64,000 bases of DNA from Neocallimastix lanati (nom. inval.). Taxonomy: Eukaryota; Neocallimastigomycota; Neocallimastigomycetes; Neocallimastigales; Neocallimastigaceae. Below are positions 21,465 to 34,100 of the stretch, in pieces. The DNA lies in NCBI GenBank assembly GCA_016946835.1, contig JACVTC010000045.1, forward strand, positions 32,501-96,500, given 5' to 3'. A model generated the notes under the pieces. That model made no database searches, was not told where the DNA came from, and saw only the letters and a list, made by a program, of their open reading frames with translations. Both the position numbers and the translations under genes were made by a program. The first letter of the stretch is position 1; the number at the start of each line of letters is the position of its first letter.

Positions 21465-22477
21465 AATGAATAAAATTATTAAACAAAATAAAATAAATAA
21501 TATTACCATCTAAACAATAACTATAAATTAATTAATAATAATAATAGTAAATATTTTAAATAAATAATATAAATAAATTAAATTGTTAAAATAATTAAAA
21601 TTATTAAATATTAAATATTTTATTTTAAAGAACAATGTAATTTTGATAATAAAAATTAAAAATGTTATATTATAAAAATCTTAATGTAAACTTAAGTTTA
21701 AAAATAATGATAATTGTTTAAAAATAATAATTAGATAGTTTTATTTTAAAATCTTTAATTTAAAAGAAAAATATATAAACTTGTAAAAAAAACTCAAATT
21801 TAAAGAAAGAGAATTAATAAAAAAAAATAATTAATTTCTCAAAAATTATTAATTTAAAATTTTATTATCTTTTAACTTAAAAGAAATTTGCTTTTCTTTA
21901 TAGTTTAAGATATTTTGTGTTTTAATAAAATTTTAATTTATTGATTATAAAACATTTAATTTTGTTATACTTATTATCACTTTTAGAAATTAAATTCTAA
22001 ATTAAGATAATAAGCAAACTATAACATTGGTACGAGTCCAACTGAAATTTATAAAATTAACATAGCTTTAGCGTAGAAAATAAATATTAATAATCATAAA
22101 TGTAGTACAAAGTTGTACAAAATTTTTATGTATAAAACTTTTAATATATATATAAATTGGAAATAATTTAATTAAAAAGGAGAGGTTAAATAATTAAACA
22201 AAAAATAAAAATAATTTCGAAATTTAGTGAGATCTCAATTTAGGGAAATTGAGATCAAGAGAAATTGAGATTTATAATTTTATGATAAATAAAAAGTAAA
22301 TTAAATAAAATAATAAATAAGAAAGAAATTAAATATTTTAACAATAATAAATTGTTAAGTGTTATTTGGAATATTAGTATATTTACCTTTAACAAACTAG
22401 AAATTAGATGTAATGGACCAATTTTAATTGTAATAATTTCTATAAATTATAGAAATTATTATCTATTATTAATACTA
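21465..22477. other. AT-rich stretch without a recognisable gene
   Basis: Nothing coding is visible. A small cluster of GAGATCTCAATTT / AAATTGAGATC inverted copies lies at 22231-22275. Confidence 0.5.
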
Positions 22478-22830
22478 TGTTAAAGTTTTTAAATAATTTG
22501 GTCTTAACGATTAGGTCAAGATGCCAAATTATAGTAATTAATAAATAATTTAAATTTACTCTTATTTAAAACATATTGTTATTAGTAAATTTTACAAATA
22601 TGTATTTATTTAAAATATAAATTTTATTTAATCTTAATAATATTTTATTACATTATTATTTTATATAATTATTAACTATAATTTAAATTACAATAATCCT
22701 ACAAAGGATTAATCAAAAGATTTAAACATGTATTTGTGTAAAATAATTTATTATTAAAATATTAATTATTAATATGAATATGTAATAGTATTAATATAAG
22801 TTTGATAGTGATAATATAAAATAAGATAAA
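22478..22830 (-). repeat. Truncated LTR of the non-autonomous element family, minus strand
   Basis: It reads on the minus strand as the last about 350 bp of the 7277/10072 LTR, including CCTTTGTAGGATTATTG and the TTTGGCATCTTGACCTAATC tail, ending TTTAACA at 22478. It is cut off at about 22830 where the ATT microsatellite begins. Confidence 0.8.
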
Positions 22831-22833
22831 TAC

Positions 22834-22880
22834 AAATATTTTATTATTATTATTATTAATATAATTATTATAATTATTAA

Positions 22881-22917
<37 letters not shown>

Positions 22918-22923
22918 TTTATA

Positions 22924-23013
<90 letters not shown>

Positions 23014-23090
23014 TTTATTTTTATATTTATTATTATTATTATTATTGTTATTATTATTATCATTATTGTTATTATTATTACTATAAATTT
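22834..23090. repeat. (ATT)n microsatellite
   Basis: About 250 bp of almost pure ATT with a few interruptions. The long poly-isoleucine frame on the minus strand is a translation of this repeat, not a gene. Confidence 0.95.
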
Positions 23091-23094
23091 ATTT

Positions 23095-23625
23095 AACAAG
23101 TCTTGAATATAGATTTCCAGGATAAGTTTATCCTACACAGCAAGTTAGTGGTCTCTTTACTGCTATACTTTATATAGTCGTGGTATCGTGATATTCCTGT
23201 GGTATGACCCCGTCGAAGAGGAAATTTGCATGTCATACGAGGTATACTTGCGGATTATCCAAGGCATTGTTCAATAATATTTAAGTTTTATAAAATTGAA
23301 CTTATGTTTACCAATCTCTATTAAATCTTTACTTAAATGGATCAGAGAAGAGGTCGAGCTTTATTCCACTAAATTTCATATTGTATGGTTAATAAAATCT
23401 GTGAATTCTTAATAAAAATTAGTTTCAATAGTATTTAAAATTTAAAAATAGTTTATTCAACCGTCAAAGTGCTATCTTTTTCAAATTAATTACTAATTAC
23501 TACTATTAAATTTATATTACCATTTTATTTCATCCAAAATGAATCAGCAGGAACAATTCAATTTCAAAGAATTCAAGAAGAATATCTATCCTCTTACCAA
23601 GGAAAATTTAAATGTTAAATCCTAG
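23095..23625 (+). pseudogene. 5' fragment of an element A-like retroelement (leader plus gag start)
   Basis: The leader is homologous to 640-800 (AAGTTTATCCTACA, CTGCTATA hairpin, TGGTATGAC). A gag start follows at 23539: 28 codons (MNQQEQFNFKEFKKN...) aligning with the N-terminus of element A Gag, then TAG at 23623-23625 exactly where element A has the Trp of its KSW motif. Homology ends soon after, so only the 5' portion survives here. Confidence 0.7.
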
Positions 23626-23844
23626 TCATTATTATTTAATAAATGAAAATGTAAGAAAAAAGAAATATATGTAAAAACAATAATAATAATAAAAAAAATA
23701 AATAAATAAAATAAAATAAAAAAATAAAAAAACAAAAAAATAAAATAAAATAAAAAAATAAAAAAAAAACAAAATAAAATAAAAAAAATAAAAAAAGTTT
23801 ATAAATATTAAAAATAAAAAAAATATTGAATAAAAATTAAAATT

Positions 23845-23916
23845 GCGAAGTGTGAGGTTCGAACTCACGACCTTAAGATTATGAGACTTACGCGCTGCCG
23901 ACTGCGCCAACTTCGC
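23845..23916 (-). tRNA. tRNA-Met(CAU), elongator type, copy 1
   Basis: 72 nt, intronless, CCA not encoded. The acceptor GCGAAGT/ACTTCGC and D-stem GCGC/GCGC pair, the anticodon loop is CTCATAA (CAU), and the T arm is GTGAG-TTCGAAC-CTCAC. The A box (TGGCGCAGTCGG) and B box (GGTTCGAAC) are present. A T-rich tract follows on the minus strand. A B-type LTR starts exactly 14 nt upstream (23931). Confidence 0.93.
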
Positions 23917-23930
23917 TTCTTAGATTTCAT

Positions 23931-26120
23931 TAATAAAGAATATAATAATAATGATATTTTTAATTAAATTTTTAATAATTTATTATATAAAAATATATTA
24001 TTATATTCTTTACTATTAATAATTTTCTTATATTCTATATAATAATTTTTTTTTATATATTAATTATATTTTATTATTTTAAATATTAAATTTATGTAAT
24101 TAATTAATTTATATGATTGGTTTTAATAATGTAATTAAATAATATAAAATATGTATTATCCATATTATTTTATGAAGGGGGCCTTTCTGAGAAAAGAAAT
24201 AGTAGAAATAGTAGTGATAATGAAATAGGAATAAGAATTGAAAGGTTTCCCATATTGTTATAATAATAAATATTAATATTAATAAAGTTATTTTTAACAA
24301 TAAAATAATTATATAATTTATAAATAATAAATATTTTTAATAATAGTTCTTTAAATAAAATTTATAATGTGTAATGATAAATTCTTTTAGTGTAATTTAA
24401 TAGTTATTTAATTTATCTATTTATTTAATGTTCACACTCCTTTTCTAATATGAACCTCAACATCATTGATAAATAACAAAATTATTAAATTAAAATAAAT
24501 AATAACAAAACAAATTCTGTCTAACTTAACCCAAAAATTAATCCATTCTAAAAAAAAAAAAAATTAAATCCATATTTAAGAAAAATTAATTAAATAAAAA
24601 TAATTAAAATAAAATAATAATAAATTAATTAATCATTAATAATTTTAATTAAAAACTAAAATAAATATAATATATAATATTTTTCTAAGACTACAAATAA
24701 ACAAAATAATAAACATATTTAATAAATTATAAACAACAAATAAACAAACTTATAAACAACGCAAAATTAAAATTAAATAGTTAAATAATTTTTTAAGTTA
24801 CTTTTATTTAAAATAATGATTATTTTATTTATTTTATAACTCAACTTTTATAAACAAATTGTAATTAAAATAACATTTTAAAACTCATCTTTATCAACAT
24901 TTTAATTGTAAATATTGTTTAATTTAATAATAAATTATTCTTTATTTCTCTTTTATTAATTTTATTATTTTTAATATAAATAGTTTAAAATCAAAGAAAA
25001 ATATAAAAACATGTAAATATTTCTTATAAATTATTCTTTATTATTAATTAGTTAATAAATTATTATAAATATTTTATTAGTTTTAATAATCAATTTTTTA
25101 TGATTATTAATTATTTAATAAATTATTATAGATATTTTATTAGTTTTTAATAATCAATTTTTATGATTATTAATTATTTTTGATAAATTATTATATATTT
25201 TATTAGTTATTAATAATCAATTTTATTATTAAAATTTAAAATAAATTAGTATAAATAATAAATATTTCATTTTATTATTTTATTAGATTTAACAATTATT
25301 TTATTAATTTAAACAAAATTAATTATTAAATAAATAAAGATTAATATTAAAATAAAAATAAATTTTTTTAATAAAACATTTTTGTGTTTAATAATAAAAC
25401 ATATTTATTTTTTTTAAATTTCTTAAATCAATTTTATTCAGTATTTATCCTTTTATTCACTTCTACAAAATTTAATTTTTGTAGATTAAGAATATTAGGT
25501 ATAAATCATCATTGATAACTATTTAGTAGTTATCGTTTGAATAATAATATTTCTTAATATTATTATTATTTGAACTTATTATTATTATTTATTTATAAAA
25601 ATAAAAATATTTTATTTTTAATATTTTTATTAAGAATAAATTTTTAATAATCGTTACATTTTTATTTAGTACATTTTTCTTTCTTTTATATTTAATAATT
25701 AAAATAAAGTAATATTTGTTTGCAAAAATAAACTATTTAATATATTTAAGCATAATTCTTATATTTTAATTAAAAGTATTGAATTCATATATATAAAAAT
25801 AATTTAATTAATTATAAAAAAAATAATAATTAAAAAAATTATTGAATATATAATAATAACTTAAAGAAATATTAAATATATTTCTTTTATAATAAATAAT
25901 ATAAAAGTTATTAATATAATTAAAATAAAAATAAAACTAATTTAGGAAATTAACTATTTATAATTATAATAATTTACTAAAAATATTTAATATTGATTTT
26001 TAGTTTAATTTATTTAATTATATTATTCTAATTAATTTAAGTAATTTAAGTAATTTAAGTAATTTAATTAATTCATAATAATTTATTATTATTAATAGTT
26101 TAATTTATTATTATTTATCA
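23931..26120 (+). repeat. B-type LTR inserted 14 nt upstream of tRNA-Met copy 1 (with nested LTR)
   Basis: It is flanked by TCAT on both sides (23927-23930, 26121-26124). Joining the flanks restores a tRNA upstream spacer of the same length as the uninterrupted copy at 37808. The right end is TTTATCA; the left end reads TAATAAAG, apparently TGATAAAG with one change. It contains the LTR at 24467-25508. No coding sequence. Confidence 0.7.
24467..25508 (+). repeat. Nested B'-type solo LTR, TSD TCAT
   Basis: It starts TGATAAATAACAAAATTATT and ends ATAAATCA, with TCAT at 24463-24466 and 25509-25512. The first about 880 bp match the LTR that is split by element C (56593-56607 plus 63263-64000). 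The right boundary is less certain because CATCATTGATAA recurs at both ends. Confidence 0.55.
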
Positions 26121-26219
26121 TCATAAAAAATATCTCCATTGAAATATGAAATTTGGCTAAAAAGGTTAGAATTTATTATGATGGGTTAGGCTAGTTGAAA
26201 ATTTCACGAAGATAATGAT

Positions 26220-26458
26220 GGGAGAGTTGCATTTCCCCAAGTTGCTTTTCTCCAGGTTGCATTTCGACAAGTAGAGTATTGATATAAATAAATGAATAAA
26301 TAAATAAATATTAATTCAAAATAATTTTTTTTAAAATTGTTTTTATTCGATATTAGTAATATTTAATTTTATTTATTTATTTATTTATTTATTTAATAAT
26401 TCTCAATTTGGCGAAATGCAACTTGGCGAAATGCAATTTTGCGAAATGCCCCACACCC
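26220..26458. mobile_element. MITE 1: GGGAGAG...CACACCC with GCATTTCGCCAA subrepeats
   Basis: 239 bp with terminal GGG..CCC. The subterminal blocks hold tandem inverted copies of TTGCATTTCGCCAAG-like sequence around a (TAAA)n/(TTTA)n core. Flanks GATAATGAT/TATAATGAT form a 9-bp TSD with one mismatch. It is inserted in the conserved region upstream of the tRNA repeat. No ORF. Confidence 0.75.
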
Positions 26459-27293
26459 TATAATGATGAGGTGAATCCCTATTTAAATTATATATATATG
26501 AGTTAAAACTTTTATTTTTTTTTTTTAATATGAATTTTAAATATTTTCATAAAAAATATATATATATATATAATTTTTTATAGTTATTAATATTTAATAA
26601 ATATAAACAGAAAAACATTTTTAATATAAAATATATTTGAATACTTTTTATTTATTATAAAAATAACAAATGTATTTATGTTAAGTAATATAAAAAGATT
26701 TGTAACAAAAGATAATAATAAAAAGAAATATTATTTATTAAAATAAAATATTCATATCTTAATTTTTTAAGTATTGAATAAAATTAATTAATTTTATGCT
26801 GAAATATTTTATTTAAATATTTTATTTTTAATATTTAAATGTAAAATAAAATAAAAAGAAAAAAAAAGTTTAAAAAAATAAATAATTATAATGAAATACA
26901 TATCTATATTTAATTAATTTAAATTATTTTAAAATTAAAATGAATTAAAATAATTTATAATCAAAATTATAAAATATTAAAATATAAAAAAAAGTATAAT
27001 AAATATTAATATTAAATGATAATAAATTTATTATTAAAATATTTTATTATAATATTTGAGGAAACAAATTTAAAATAAAAATTATTTATAATTATTTAAA
27101 TTTTCATATATTGAATAAAATAAAATAAGATAAAATAAAATAAATATTTATAATGTAAACGTAAAGTACAGATTAAATAGAATAAAATAAAATAAAATAA
27201 AAAGTATATATATTACAAATAAAATTAAAATAAAATAAAAAAAGATATATATGTATATATTAAAAATAAAAAAATCGTATAAAAATTAAAATT

Positions 27294-27365
27294 GCGAAGT
27301 GTGAGGTTCGAACTCACGACCTTAAGATTATGAGACTTACGCGCTGCCGACTGCGCCAACTTCAC
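27294..27365 (-). tRNA. tRNA-Met(CAU), copy 2, one acceptor-stem change
   Basis: Identical to copy 1 except position 2 (C to T in the tRNA sense), giving a T-G wobble with position 71 in the acceptor stem. It could still fold. No LTR in its upstream flank. Confidence 0.85.
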
Positions 27366-27472
27366 TTTTTTTAAAAGTTTTAAAATATTTCCATTGAAAT
27401 AAGAAAATTGGCTAATAAGGTTAGAATTCTCTATGATGGGTTAGGCTAGTTGAAAATTTTTATGAAAATAAT

Positions 27473-27752
27473 GGGTGTGGGGCATTTATCCAAATTGCAT
27501 TTCGCCAATTTGCATTTTGCTAATTTTTTTGAAAGCATGTGGCGTATTTAAAAATGTGGCATTGTGCCAAATTAAAAAAAATTATTAAATAAATAAAATT
27601 AAATATTATTAATATCGATTAAAAACGATTTTAAAAAAAATTATTTTGAATTAATATTTAATTATTTATTTATATCAAAACTCCACATACCAAAATGCAA
27701 TCTGTCGAAATGCAACTTGGGGAAATGCAATTTGGAAAAATGCAACTCTCCC
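27473..27752. mobile_element. MITE 2, same family as MITE 1, opposite orientation
   Basis: 280 bp starting GGGTGTGGGGCATTT and ending ATGCAACTCTCCC. Flanks GAAAATAAT/GAAGATAAT (9 bp, one mismatch). It carries the additional CATGTGGCGTATTTAAAAATG block also seen in MITE 3. Confidence 0.75.
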
Positions 27753-28580
27753 GAAGATAATGATGAGGTGGATCCCTATTTAAATTATGAGTTAAAACCT
27801 TTATTTTTTTTTTAATATGATTTTTAAATATTTTTTAAAAAAAAATATATATATATATACAATTTTTTATAGTAATTAATACTTAATAAATGTAAACAGA
27901 AAAACATTTTTTAATATTAAATATTTTAGAATACTTTTATAAATATAAAAAATGTATCTATATTAAATAATATAAAATGATTTTTAACAAAAGATAATAA
28001 TAAAAAAAAGTATTATTTATAAAAATAAAATGTTCATATCTTAATTTTTTAAGTATTGAATAAAATTAATTAATTTTATGCTGAATTATTTTATTTAAAT
28101 AATTTATTTTTAATATTTAAATGCAAAATAAAATAAAAAGAAAAAAAAAAAGTTTAAAAAAAAAAAATAATTATAATGAAATACATATCCATATTTAATT
28201 AATTTAAATTATTTTAAAATTAAAATGAATTAAAATAATTTATAATCAAAATTATAAAATATTAAAATATAAAAAAAAAAGTATAATAAATATTAATATT
28301 AAATGATAATAAATTTATTATTAAAATATTTTATTACAATACTTAAGAAAATGAATATAAAATAAAAATTATTTATAATTATTTAAATTTTCATATATTG
28401 AATAAAATAAAATAAGATAAAATAAAAAAAATATTTATAATGTAAACGTAAAGTACAGATTAAATAGAATAAAATAAAATAAAATAAAAAGTATATATAT
28501 TACAAATAAAATTAAAATAAAATAAAAAAAGATATATATGTATATATTAAAAATAAAAAAATCGTATAAAAATTAAAATT

Positions 28581-28652
28581 GCGAAGTGTGAGGTTCGAAC
28601 TCACGACCTTAAGATTATGAGACTTACGCGCTGCCGACTGCGCCAACTTCGC
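28581..28652 (-). tRNA. tRNA-Met(CAU), copy 3
   Basis: Identical to copy 1 over all 72 nt. Element B starts exactly 14 nt upstream of it. Confidence 0.93.
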
Positions 28653-28666
28653 TTCCTGAAAATTTT

Positions 28667-29158
28667 TGATAAATAACAAAATTAATAAATCTTGAAAATT
28701 TATTATACATAAAATCAAAACTAACCTTAGCCAAGTTTAATAATAATTTAATAAAATAAAAAAAAAATTAATTAATTAATTAATTAAAACAAATAAATTA
28801 CACTTAAAAATTACATTAATACTCAGATATGAAAGAAATATTATATATTTTTCAAAATAAAAATATTAAGATTAAATTTAAAATAAAATAATTAGTTTTA
28901 ATAATTAGTTTTATAATAATTTTTATAATTAATTTTATAATTAAATAATAATTTTATAATAACAAAATTTATTAATTTAAATAACAAAATATTTTTAATT
29001 ATTTTTATAATAAACAAATTTATTTATTTTATTATTAAATATTTATTTTATTATTAATTTTATTACTTTTATTTTATTTAATTATTCTTTTTATTTATAA
29101 ATTATAAATAGTTTAATTTTAAAGAAAAATATAAATACTTGTAAATATTTCATGTAAA

Positions 29159-29189
<31 letters not shown>

Positions 29190-29423
29190 TAATTTTATAA
29201 TTTTAATAATCACTTTAAATTTTGTAATGTTTAATAAATTTTAATAAAAGATTTATAAAATAAAATATTAGAAAACAAGTGTTCTAATAAACCAAATTTT
29301 TAGTGTTATTTTTAATAAAACATTTTTAATTCATAAATAACTTATACAGTTATTATTAAAATAAATTGAAATTATCACTTTTTAATTCTATATTAAAATT
29401 AAGATAATTTCTAAAATTTATCA
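28667..29423 (+). repeat. 5' LTR of element B
   Basis: 757 bp with perfect 8-bp ends TGATAAAT/ATTTATCA. It contains a TATAAATAG-like TATA and an AATAAA-rich region. Identical by eye to the copy at 35042. Confidence 0.95.
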
Positions 29424-29424
29424 G

Positions 29425-29441
29425 TGGTCCTTCGAACCGGA
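29425..29441 (+). promoter_or_regulatory. Primer-binding site of element B (tRNA type)
   Basis: TGGTCCTTCGAACCGGA lies one base after the LTR. The leading TGG pairs with the CCA end of a tRNA. The primer tRNA is not identified, and it is not the local tRNA-Met. Confidence 0.6.
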
Positions 29442-30037
29442 GAGGCAGCTAACTTATTATTAATAAGTATTATTTATTAACACTAGAGTATGAACTAGTA
29501 TAAAAATTCATAATATTAAAATAAAGGATAAATAATATTTATTATATAATACTATTTAAAAATAAAAACTAGAGTATGAACTAGTATAAAAATTCATAAT
29601 TTAAAATTAAAAATAAAATATATATATGTATATATATATAATAATATAATAATAAAATAATAAATAAAAATAAATAAATTAGTAAAAAAAAAAAATATGG
29701 GTTATATAGGTTTATAGTTTGTTAACAACACACTATTGGAACTAGATTCTAGGTTGAGTTAACATACTATAAATTAGAATAGGTGAAAGAGAGTAGTAGA
29801 TTTTTATTATAGAGAGTAGAGCACGTATAGAATAGAAAATTTATTAGGAGAATAGCATATTATTGTATCGATACTCTAATTTAGAGAAGGCAAAACTTTA
29901 CAATAATAGTGTGAAAACTAATAAAGAGAGTATATATAATACGTGGAGGTCGAAAATATAATAAAAAGGCTACGAAAATTTTGTGCCACCTTATATATAA
30001 CTCTGTTTCCTAAATGTAATACTTTAAAGAAGATATA

Positions 30038-30070
<33 letters not shown>

Positions 30071-30269
30071 ACTTATTAAAGAAACGTATAATAAGTGAAT
30101 GAATAAATAAATTGAAATTGATATATATAATTTTAATTAATTAAAAATTTGATTAAATAATTAAATTTAAATATATAAATATTTTGTTAGTGAATAAATT
30201 ATTATATAAAATAAAGTATATAAATTATATAAAGGAGAAAACAAAATTACTTCTAAATTCCAGAGTAAA
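29442..30269 (+). other. Leader of element B
   Basis: About 830 bp, non-coding, with two copies of ACTAGAGTATGAACTAGTATAAAAATTCATAAT (about 29482 and 29568) and an uninterrupted A run (about 30041-30068). Element E has a comparable A run just before its gag. Confidence 0.7.
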
Positions 30270-31163
30270 ATGTCCGATTTAAAATCAATTAATTTCAACA
30301 GAATTCCTATATTAGGTCAACCGACTGTAGAATTTGATGATTGGAATTTCTCATATACTCGTTGGTGTAATTCCAATAAAATTGACGAAGAAGAAAAGAT
30401 AGAATGTTTAATTTCAATTACTACTGGTATTGCAAGAAAGATAGTAATAAATTCATTAAATAAAACTACCCCAGATAAATATGATACCATTATAAGTAAA
30501 TTACAGGAACATTACAAGGGTTCTCTTCCTAAAAATTCAAGGTTATTGGAACTTTCAACAGCTACAATTAAGAAAGGTGAAAGTGTTGCAGAATTCAACA
30601 TAAGGTTTGAAACACTTTTAAATAAAATTAGAATTGATTTAAATAAGGAAGTTATAATCTCTTATTATATTAATGCATTTCGGACTTTAACTAAAACCTA
30701 TGAGGCTTTATTAGAAGCAGAACCGCAAAACTTAAAAGATGCAATGAAAATAACGTCTAAAAAGGAGAAGATATATAAATTAGTAGAATCAAATAGATCC
30801 AAAGATAAAGGAGAACCAAACAAAAGAAATATAAAATCTAACACTCAAAATAATTATGGAACATATTATACAAGTACTTATAATAAAAATAATACATTTA
30901 ATAATAAGAATAATAATATAAATAATAGTCACAACAATAATTACCAAAAATATAATAATAATATAAAACCTACTCATAATTATATTAATCAAAATGTTGA
31001 AAATAGAAAAATCACATTGAAACCTACACAACTTCAAGATGATGAATTACAAGAAATAACTCAGAAACTTGCTGATTTAAAAATCAATGTATGCTTAAAT
31101 TGTCAAAGAATAGGTCATGTTAAAGATGATTGCCCTGAATTAGAAGAAGAGTGTTTAAATTAA
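30270..31163 (+). CDS. Gag of element B
   Basis: 297 aa starting at an AAAATG context. Residues about 20-165 resemble a retrotransposon capsid domain (FDDWNFSYTRWC near the start, later AEFNIRFETLLNKI). An Asn/Tyr-rich linker follows (about 190-245), then one CCHC knuckle (CLNCQRIGHVKDDC) close to the C-terminus for RNA binding. The stop at 31161-31163 lies inside the frameshift signal. It is only distantly similar to the element A and E gags. Confidence 0.92.
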   Translation: MSDLKSINFNRIPILGQPTVEFDDWNFSYTRWCNSNKIDEEEKIECLISITTGIARKIVINSLNKTTPDKYDTIISKLQEHYKGSLPKNSRLLELSTATIKKGESVAEFNIRFETLLNKIRIDLNKEVIISYYINAFRTLTKTYEALLEAEPQNLKDAMKITSKKEKIYKLVESNRSKDKGEPNKRNIKSNTQNNYGTYYTSTYNKNNTFNNKNNNINNSHNNNYQKYNNNIKPTHNYINQNVENRKITLKPTQLQDDELQEITQKLADLKINVCLNCQRIGHVKDDCPELEEECLN

Positions 31164-31187
31164 ATTATGGGAGTAAGCAATCTCCCA
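31154..31187 (+). promoter_or_regulatory. -1 programmed frameshift signal, element B
   Basis: Slippery T_TTA_AAT at 31154-31160 in the gag frame, a 7-nt spacer with the gag stop, then the stem TGGGAG (31168-31173), 8-nt loop, CTCCCA (31182-31187). The pol frame is blocked by TGA at 31136-31138 and open afterwards, so slippage must occur in a 25-nt overlap. Confidence 0.92.
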
Positions 31188-34100
31188 AAATAACTAAAAT
31201 TGCATCATCAAATCAATCAATAAATTACCTTAATAACGAAAATAATCAAATCCCTCAAATTAATGTAGCCCAGAAAAAGAAAGTGCCTACAAGTACTTTG
31301 GATAAGAATAAAATCTCTCCAAATAATAAAAGTATAGTTAAACCATCCATTCTCAATCAACCAAATATTAAGAAAGTTAAACATCAAAAGAAAGCAATTA
31401 GGAATACAAGAAGAAGAAAAATAAGTGAAGAACTTAATAATGAAAAACAAAATGACCATGAATTAAATGATAATGATGAAATTATTATTGATGAACCAAA
31501 TAATACAAAGGAAAATACAAAAGATTCTGAAATGAAAAATAATTCAGAAAACAATAATGGAAATAATAATGAAAGTAATAATGAAAATAATAAGAATAAT
31601 GTAATTAACATAATTGATGAACATAGAAAAATAAATAATGAAAATAATACTAAAGACGTTCTAACACATAGTCAATCTCTCAGTCAAACTAAACAAACCA
31701 GAAAAAGAAGTATGACAGATATACAAATGTTAGAACCAGGTAATAAGTTTAGTATGATTAAGGAAGCCAACAACTTGTTTCCGAAAATTAGTCTTGCACA
31801 ATTACTTTCTATTAGTCCTACTCTTAGGAAGGAATTAGGACAAGGATGTAAGCCAAAAATAGATAATGTATTATGCTCTCTTTATAATATTCCTATTCCA
31901 ATCTTTATTGGAAAAACGAAAGAAGTATTTTTAAAAATTCTTTACGATACAGGAGCAAATGTAAATGTTATAACAACAGGATGTTTAAATAAATTTAATG
32001 ATGTGAAAATTGAAGAAGATATAATAGAACAAAATATTACTTTAGCAAATGGATCTACAGTACCTACTAAATACTATGTTCCATTGAAAATTAACATTAA
32101 TGATTCTTGCAACATTTATGAAAAATTTTATATTATAAATCAAGATAATCCATACTTTGATATTATTTTTGGAAGAAGTATCCAAAAGAAATATAGATTA
32201 CTTATTGATCCAGATGATGATTTCATATATCAGAAAACAAGAAAAGGTCTTAAAAAGATAATCCAGATAATTAACTCAAATAATACAAATAATATTCCCT
32301 TAATGAATGCTATTTATGTATCTAAAGAAGATGAAGAAATTCGTGAATTTAACTCTACCTTAAACGAAATTCTCAATTCTGTTCCAGATAAAGTTAAATC
32401 AAAATTTGAAAGTCTTATTAATCAATACAAAAATTGTATGGCAACATCACTAAGTCAGCTAACAACTGCTAACCTTGAACCACATTCAATAATTACTACT
32501 ACTGAAAAACCTATTAAGCTAAAACCTTATAAATTATCAAAAGAGCATTCTGATATTCTAAAAGAAGAAATTATATCCTTACTTAATAAAGGCTTAATTA
32601 TTCCCTCGCATTCCCCTTGGTCATTTCCTGTTTTATTAGTCAGAAAGAAAAATGGGAAATGGAGACTATGTATAGATTACAGAAGGCTTAATGAAATCAC
32701 TATTAAAGATTCATATGCACTTCCTTTCATCGATGAACTTGTCTCTTCAGTTAGAGGTGCTAAAATATTTTCAGCCCTTGACTTATATTCGGGTTATCAC
32801 CAAATCCCAATGAATCCCAGAGATATCGAAAAAACTTCTTTCACAACAAAATTTGGAAACTATAATTTTGTTGTTATGCCTTTCGGTTTAACTAATGCTC
32901 CCGCTACCTTTCAAAGGGAGATGAACAGAATCCTTTTACCCCTCATTGGTAAATGCTTATTCGTTTACATCGATGACATAGTTGTATATTCTACTTCTAT
33001 TGAAGAACATCTTGAACATTTAAAACAAGTATTTGAAATATTCTCCAAGCATAATCTCTCCCTCAATCTTCAAAAATGCAAATTTTTCCAAGAATCAATT
33101 GAAGTCTTAGGTCATGTTCTTACCCCTAATGGTTCAAAAACTGTTCCTTCTAAAGTTCAAAGTATAGCCCTTTGGGAAGCTCCCAAAAATGCTAATGAGC
33201 TCAGGTCCTTCCTTGGTCTTGCTAGTTATTACAGAAAATTTATACAAAATTTCTCTATAAGAGCTGACTCTCTTTTTAAACTACTTAAGAAAAATCAACC
33301 ATATATATGGACTTCTGATCGTAATGAAGCTTTTGAAGACATACGTCACTGTTTATTGTCTGACCCTATATTATGTTATCCTGACTTTGATAAAGAATTT
33401 ATTGTTAGAACAGACGCCTCTACTCAAGGTATCGGTGCTGTCCTCTTACAGGTGGAGGAAGACAAATTGGAACACCCAATTTGTTGTGTAAGTCGTACTT
33501 TATCACCTCCAGAAAGAAATTACTCTGTAACTGATCTTGAAGGTTTGGCTATTAATTACGCAATCCAAAAATTCCGTCAGTACTTAATTAGTAACAAGAA
33601 ACCAACTATATTCATTACGGATCATAAACCACTCTTAGGATTTTACAAAAATACTATTCCAAATAAAGGAAGACACATGCGTTGGATAGAAGAATTTAAC
33701 AAATATAAAATTGAACTAAAATATGAAAAAGGAAAGAAAAATGTTTTCGCAGACGCTCTTTCAAGACTACCTTCAAAAGACAGCGAAGATATTATAAAAT
33801 GTATTAATACAATTTTAGCTGATCTTAATCCAAAAGATTTAAACCTACCAGAAGGAATAATCAAATACTTCACTAAGAATTATCAAGTTGTTGATAACAC
33901 CTTATATTATAAGAAAGATGATACTTATTTAAAAGTTATCTACCGTGATGAAGACAAAAAGGATATAATTAATCGTGCTCATTCTGTAGGACATGAAGGA
34001 GCCGAAAAAACTGTAAACAGAATACTAAATTCATATTATTGGCCCGGCATTTGGAATGACGTTAGGATGTGGATCAAATCTTGCAGAAAATGTCAACTTT

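Noticed and set aside
22791-23099. Minus-strand ORF of almost pure isoleucine
   Set aside because: Direct translation of the (ATT)n microsatellite.
23632-23910. Minus-strand ORFs starting AQSA(A/T)RKSHNLKVVSSNLTLR near the tRNAs (also 28512, 36698, 38969)
   Set aside because: They read through the tRNA-Met gene itself; their similarity to each other reflects the repeated tRNA.
26220-26458. CRISPR-like direct repeats (GCATTTCGCC copies)
   Set aside because: Short, inverted as well as direct, with no uniform spacers, and bounded by terminal repeats and target duplications; the sequence is eukaryotic.
29425-29441. Assignment of a specific primer tRNA to element B
   Set aside because: The site begins with TGG, but I could not match it to a definite tRNA 3' end, and it does not match the local tRNA-Met.
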